Below, in pieces: positions 60,801 to 64,000 of a stretch of DNA of 64,000 bases. Location of the stretch: positions 19,805,980 through 19,869,979 of the forward strand of contig CM051034.1 in NCBI GenBank assembly GCA_027627225.1, in the 5' to 3' direction. The stretch is from Congeria kusceri (lineage: Eukaryota > Mollusca > Bivalvia > Myida > Dreissenidae). Made by a program: the position numbers and the translations under genes. The notes under the pieces are model-generated. The model was not told where the DNA came from and ran no database searches. It saw nothing but the letters and a program-made list of their open reading frames with translations. Each line of letters opens with the position of its first letter. The first letter of the stretch is position 1.

Positions 60801-63800
60801 CCATCCCAAGTGAAAAATGAAATATCTATCAAGAACATAGTATTTTTTTTTATAAAACAAGATTCAATTACTTTTGTCTTTCTGGTCCGATCTTGCCTAT
60901 GCTAGACATTGACTGAGACCTTATGGTCATACACAAACAGTGCAAGTTTGGTTAAGATTAAATAAGAGGGTCATGATGGACCAAAGCACCCACCTGAGTA
61001 CAGGTAATGACATATACCAGCTCTGACATCTGAATGTCATCGCCAACAATCTGATCCACATCAGACAGATATCCTACTGTTGTTGGCATGGCAATCGACA
61101 GGTGCAATACAGATGCCTGTCATGCCTTCTCATGTAGTTAACCTGCCAATTGACAGGCGATAAACATATGTCTGTCCGGCTTACTTATGTTAATCACATG
61201 GCACTTGATATTTGCAATACAGATGAATTTATGGGTCAAAACTGTTGGGAACAGGGCTTAAGCTTACTTATCATGCCCAATCACATTTACATAGACCAAA
61301 GGTTCATCCTATCCCTATAATCACCCGAGGTTCAAACATCCAGTTGATTTCCATTTACGGTGTTTTGTTCCTTATTTTTACACATGTAATTAAAACAGTC
61401 ACAAGTGACATCAATAAAGACACCTGTAAGTGTTACGTTTATCATCGATAAGATGTAGTCAACCAAACGAATCATACCAGTTAGCAGCTCAATTACCAAA
61501 ACCAATTAACCGGTTACGGAAATGCTATTTGTGCCATCACTAGTGAAAAATAAAGCCTTATCCTGAACATAGTCCATTTTGTTGTTGTTTTCACAAACAA
61601 GTGCCAGTAACTCTGAAACATGTATTTATAGTCCAATCAGGGAAACTCTTCGGTTTATTATGACATCTTATGGCCATGCACAAACAAGTTTGATCAAGAT
61701 TAGATGGAAAATGAAGTTTCTATGTTACACAAAGTCCGTTTTTGCAATTGTTTTATGACAAAGGGGAAATAACTCTAGTGTTCTGGTTCTATCTGCCCCA
61801 TCATTGCGTCCAGGTAAGATCTTATTGTTATTCACAAACGGTGTAAGTGTAGTCAACAAGGAATTAAAGGTTAATTCTCTGTGAAAACTTAATGCCAATA
61901 ATTGACTATTGTGGATATTTTCACACATAAGGGGCGATAACTCTGATTCCATCTGGCCCAAATGGGACATGGACTGAGACCTTATGGTCGTACACGATTA
62001 GTGTAATTCGGTCAAGATTAGACAATAAATAAAGTCTCTATCCTCCGCATTGTCCATGTTTATTTTTTTAACAAACAAGAGGCAGTGGCTCTAGTGTTTG
62101 TACCCACATCTGAGTCATTTCTGGATTACTTTGAAATCCTCTGGTCATACACAGGTTGTGCAAGTTTGGTCAAGTTCAGATGGAAAAAATGAAGTTTGTT
62201 TGTTGCACAAAGTCATTTTGCAGTTTTTCTCATACAAAGGGGGCTATAACTCTAGTGTTCCTGGTCCGATCTGGCCCATTGTCGAACACAAATTTATGGC
62301 CATACACAAACTGCGAGTTTGGTAAAGATTGAATGAAATGTGGTCTCTATCGCATACTGGCGCATTGTTGATGATGCAGTACAGCACCCCTGTACCAATA
62401 GTTCACCAAGCACAAAGTCTAAGGTGAGGTAACCAAAAATAAGAAGTCTCCTACATTTTCATTTGTTTCATTTTTCGCACAAACAAGGGGCAATAACTTT
62501 GGTGTTTGTATACCAATCCAGGCCATTGTTTTGTTATTTTGAAATCTGCTCATACACACGATATGCAAATTTGGTCAATATCAGAGCAAAATGAACTCTG
62601 TATGTTGCACAAAGTCCATTTTGCAGTTTTTCTCGTGAAAAAGGGGGAATAACTCTGGTGTCTCCCTATAAGAAAGTGCTCAGATAAAATTAAACATAAA
62701 TATGTGAAAACCAGTTTTAAATGTGAAAGAGATAACACAATGACTTTTTCATACAAATGTATTATTTTTGTGACATTTTCGGCGTACCTATATTTTTGAA
62801 AAAAAAAATCTAAAAGTGATATCATATGTTTATTTTGGATTATTTGTTATTATATTGAGAGAATAATAAGAAATAATCGTTTTTAACAAGAAAATCATTG
62901 ATTAAATCAATTACAAAAAGAAACGAATGTTATAACAGTCATTAAATTTTATTCTTGATGTCTAATATTCAAAACTGTAAACAGATTTATGTTTAGACAC
63001 AAACTCTATAAACCTTAATACTTTCGAATCTGTTCTGTTTTACTAAACTTGTGTTGCTATAAACATTTGAATATGGTGAGTTGTGCCCAATGATACGCAG
63101 TACTGCTATGCCTTAAGCGCTTTGATTGCTCTAGCGATACGCAGTACTGCTATGCCTTAAGCGCTTTGATTGCTCTAGCGATACGCAGTACTGCTATGCC
63201 TTAAGCGCTTTGATTGCTCTAGCGATACGCAGTACTGCTATGCCTTAAGCGCTTTGATTGCTCTAGCGATACGCAGTACTGCTATGCCTTAAGCGCTTTG
63301 ATTGCTCTAGCGATAAGGTTTGAAATGAGTGTATTATGAAAACATTTCACCGTTGGTTGATTAAAACCGCATCCATACTTATGAATATTTATAAACTTTA
63401 AATGTATATAAATTAATGTCAGAAATTTCAATGATTACAGTGTATAAAGATAACACACTTTGAGCAAAAGATTAATATGCTATCAAGTAGTAAATAATGA
63501 TGTTTATTCTACAGTTTCTATGATTATGACCTGTTTTTGTTTTCTAATAATAAATTCATTTCGTGTATTTCATCACAGTGAGTGTTTAAGTAATAAATGT
63601 TTCCATCCAAAAAAAAACTTTTTTATTTTGGTATCTCAATTTGTTTGCATTCAATCCAATGTAAATATTGTTATCGTTCAAACTAGTTGTGGTACGCCAG
63701 GTGCAAGTACACGGTATTATTGATTTAATAGTAGAAAAATTTCCGATTTATTTTATTTTAACTGGGGTGTCACCGTAAATTGGATGGATCAATATAGTAA

Positions 63801-63970
63801 AATCCGTGACCAGCGAACGTTCAAACATGAATGGTACAAATAATGTATCGGACGAAATAAGTATAGCATTAAGTTAGCGCATTAAACAAAATTCAAAATT
63901 TCACAAAAAACTTACCGGTAACATGGACATTTGCCAATGCGACAAATATATATATAAACCATAAATCCAT
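50645..63970 (-). CDS. Tyrosine-tailed, lectin-like type I membrane receptor, copy 2 (eight-exon gene model, intact)
   Basis: Exons, 5' to 3' on the minus strand: 63970-63916, 57222-57055, 56344-56243, 55698-55555, 54921-54811, 52596-52459, 51612-51528, 51215-50645. All introns are GT-AG; phases are 1,1,1,1,1,1,2 and the joined frame is 1374 nt, 457 residues, without stops. Order: signal peptide 1-18; cysteine-rich module 1 about 19-108; module 2 about 109-193; Ser/Thr stalk about 194-239; transmembrane helix about 242-264; tail about 269-457. Module 1 has CNFQPMWWASAMQYC and ends FICC. Module 2 has TWQEASKC, VGDYWLR, RCGVLD and YSLCDV. A C-type-lectin-like fold is a tentative reading of the W-x2/3-A-x3-C start and cysteine pattern. 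The phase-1 extracellular exons are symmetric, as in shuffled modules. Intron 1 is 6.7 kb and filled with repeats. Being intact where copy 1 has a damaged acceptor, this is the better candidate for an expressed gene. Confidence 0.8.
51528..51612 (-). CDS. Receptor copy 2, exon 7: transmembrane helix
   Basis: Acceptor CAACTGTAG, donor AG/GTATT, phase 2. Helix IGIGVGVSIAIIIIIV followed by CFYIRR. Confidence 0.85.
52459..52596 (-). CDS. Receptor copy 2, exon 6: Ser/Thr-rich stalk
   Basis: Acceptor TTATTTCAG, donor G/GTAAAA. CESTFSTKQPITKVSS is nearly identical to copy 1; the middle is 17 codons shorter. Confidence 0.8.
52597..54810 (-). other. Intron 5 of receptor copy 2
   Basis: 2.2 kb against 0.8 kb in copy 1; the extra about 1.4 kb (roughly 52790-54400) has no recognised element. 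A short + frame at 52937-53137 is not supported. Confidence 0.5.
54811..54921 (-). CDS. Receptor copy 2, exon 5: second half of module 2
   Basis: Acceptor TTATGTAG, donor G/GTGAGT; DRCGVLDVNGTFTFVSDC and YSLCDV, aligned without gaps to copy 1. Confidence 0.85.
55555..55698 (-). CDS. Receptor copy 2, exon 4: first half of module 2
   Basis: Acceptor GGTATAG, donor G/GTAATT; DQCVKTGTWQEASKC and VGDYWLRNTYGYQ; N-glycosylation sequon NHT. Confidence 0.85.
56243..56344 (-). CDS. Receptor copy 2, exon 3: second half of module 1
   Basis: Acceptor TTTCCAG; encodes ECAYKTLE, LGKCDENRNFICCYGFS. Donor A/GTACGT lies two codons later than that of copy 1. Confidence 0.85.
56702..56790 (-). repeat. tRNA-like sequence in intron 2 of receptor copy 2
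   Basis: Minus strand: CCAAGC start pairing with GCTTGG end (acceptor-like), TAGCACAGTTGGTTAAAGCGC (A-box) and GTTCGATACCC (B-box). The T-stem is imperfect; SINE head or tRNA pseudogene. Confidence 0.55.
57055..57222 (-). CDS. Receptor copy 2, exon 2: first half of module 1
   Basis: Acceptor ATGTTTACAG, donor G/GTATGA. Contains two cysteines in CNFQPMWWASAMQYC and the FWLADYA motif. Confidence 0.85.
57823..57885. repeat. (AAT)n microsatellite
   Basis: About 21 uninterrupted trinucleotide units in intron 1 of receptor copy 2. Confidence 0.97.
57996..58068 (+). repeat. tRNA-like sequence next to the microsatellite
   Basis: ATGGCCGTGTGGTTAACGC (A-box) and GTGTTCGATCCC (B-box), spaced as in a tRNA. 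Acceptor pairing is poor. As at 26695, a tRNA-like sequence follows an AAT run. Confidence 0.5.
58076..58924. other. Intron 1 of receptor copy 2, unassigned part
   Basis: A + frame at 58417-58617 has no recognisable domain. Nothing else seen. Confidence 0.4.
58925..60440 (-). repeat. Family R1 repeat, reverse orientation
   Basis: Reverse complement of 41000-42545 from the right end ('tagtccagcacataaacagc') to the left ('gaagaaattatcgccatcat'). Both strands show fortuitous open frames. It sits within intron 1 of receptor copy 2. Confidence 0.85.
60440..62930 (+). repeat. Composite repeat block R2, second copy (no LINE insertion)
   Basis: Collinear with 4990-8200. It lacks the LINE fragment found at 7028-7860 and so gives the pre-insertion state. 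Confidence 0.85.
63092..63311. repeat. Five perfect tandem copies of a 44-bp unit
   Basis: Units start 'gatacgcagtactgctatgc' at 63092, 63136, 63180, 63224 and 63268 and look identical. Each contains the 10-bp perfect palindrome GCAGTACTGC. Lies in intron 1 of receptor copy 2, about 600 bp from exon 1. Confidence 0.97.
63312..63915. other. Intron 1 segment next to exon 1 of receptor copy 2
   Basis: AT-rich; the + frame at 63460-63723 has no domain and is not called. Confidence 0.4.
63916..63970 (-). CDS. Receptor copy 2, exon 1: signal peptide
   Basis: ATG at 63970-63968; MDLWFIYIFVALANVHVT, then G/GTAAGT in phase 1. Same length as exon 1 of copy 1. Confidence 0.8.
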
Positions 63971-64000
63971 TGTAATGTAGTGTGCAGGTTAATACAATGC

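Noticed and set aside
63092..63311. CRISPR-like regular repeats
   Set aside because: The units abut with no spacers, and the genome is eukaryotic; it is a simple tandem repeat.

Overview
The window looks like nuclear DNA of a bivalve mollusc, probably a heterodont. It is AT-rich and intron-rich and contains almost no long open frames. It is packed with dispersed repeats typical of bivalve genomes: the 'gaccttgacc / gacctggttcttgcgcgtgacac' family, the 'aactctggtgttcctggtccgatctggccc' family, tRNA-derived SINEs with (AAAC)n tails, and CR1/L2-like and jockey-like LINE fragments. The lineage call is inference from repeat type and gene style. No rRNA, functional tRNA, operon or CRISPR array is seen.

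The main content is a tandem segmental duplication. Each unit holds a class A GPCR gene on the + strand and, tail to tail with it, an eight-exon receptor gene on the - strand. Unit A covers about 15.7-32.0 kb: GPCR 19234-20504 and receptor copy 1, 22482-32025. Unit B covers about 41.3-64 kb: GPCR 47440-48680 and receptor copy 2, 50645-63970. A third, older GPCR relic lies at 10027-11339. Both receptor genes were rebuilt here from splice sites. Exons 1-6 are joined by phase-1 introns, and the last intron is phase 2. The predicted type I membrane protein has a signal peptide, two cysteine-rich modules that resemble short C-type-lectin-like domains, a Ser/Thr-rich stalk, one transmembrane helix and a roughly 188-residue cytoplasmic tail with eight conserved tyrosines and a proline-rich SH3-type motif. 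Copy 2 is intact with canonical splice sites (457 aa). Copy 1 is open throughout (476 aa), but its cognate exon-3 acceptor reads GG instead of AG; an in-frame AG lies 9 nt upstream.

All three GPCR copies are broken, by different lesions: stops and indels in the 10-kb relic, a 2-bp insertion before TM5 in A, and a 25-bp deletion plus a stop codon in the third intracellular loop in B. The module therefore looks like a living receptor family next to decaying GPCR copies, unless some lesions are assembly errors.

The rest is repeats. 1.6-3.65 kb is a decayed CR1/L2-like LINE. 4.6-8.4 kb is a composite repeat block, interrupted by a 5'-truncated jockey-like LINE and repeated at 58.9-62.9 kb inside intron 1 of receptor copy 2. 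Two SINEs have recognisable target-site duplications (12.0 and 36.6 kb). 32-41 kb is repeat-rich spacer with a 29-bp minisatellite and a possible TATA promoter with first exon. 42.7-45.4 kb is a 2.7-kb terminal-inverted-repeat element whose empty site is seen elsewhere in the window. A perfect five-copy 44-bp tandem repeat lies at 63.1 kb. Comparing the two duplication units dates several insertions as post-duplication.
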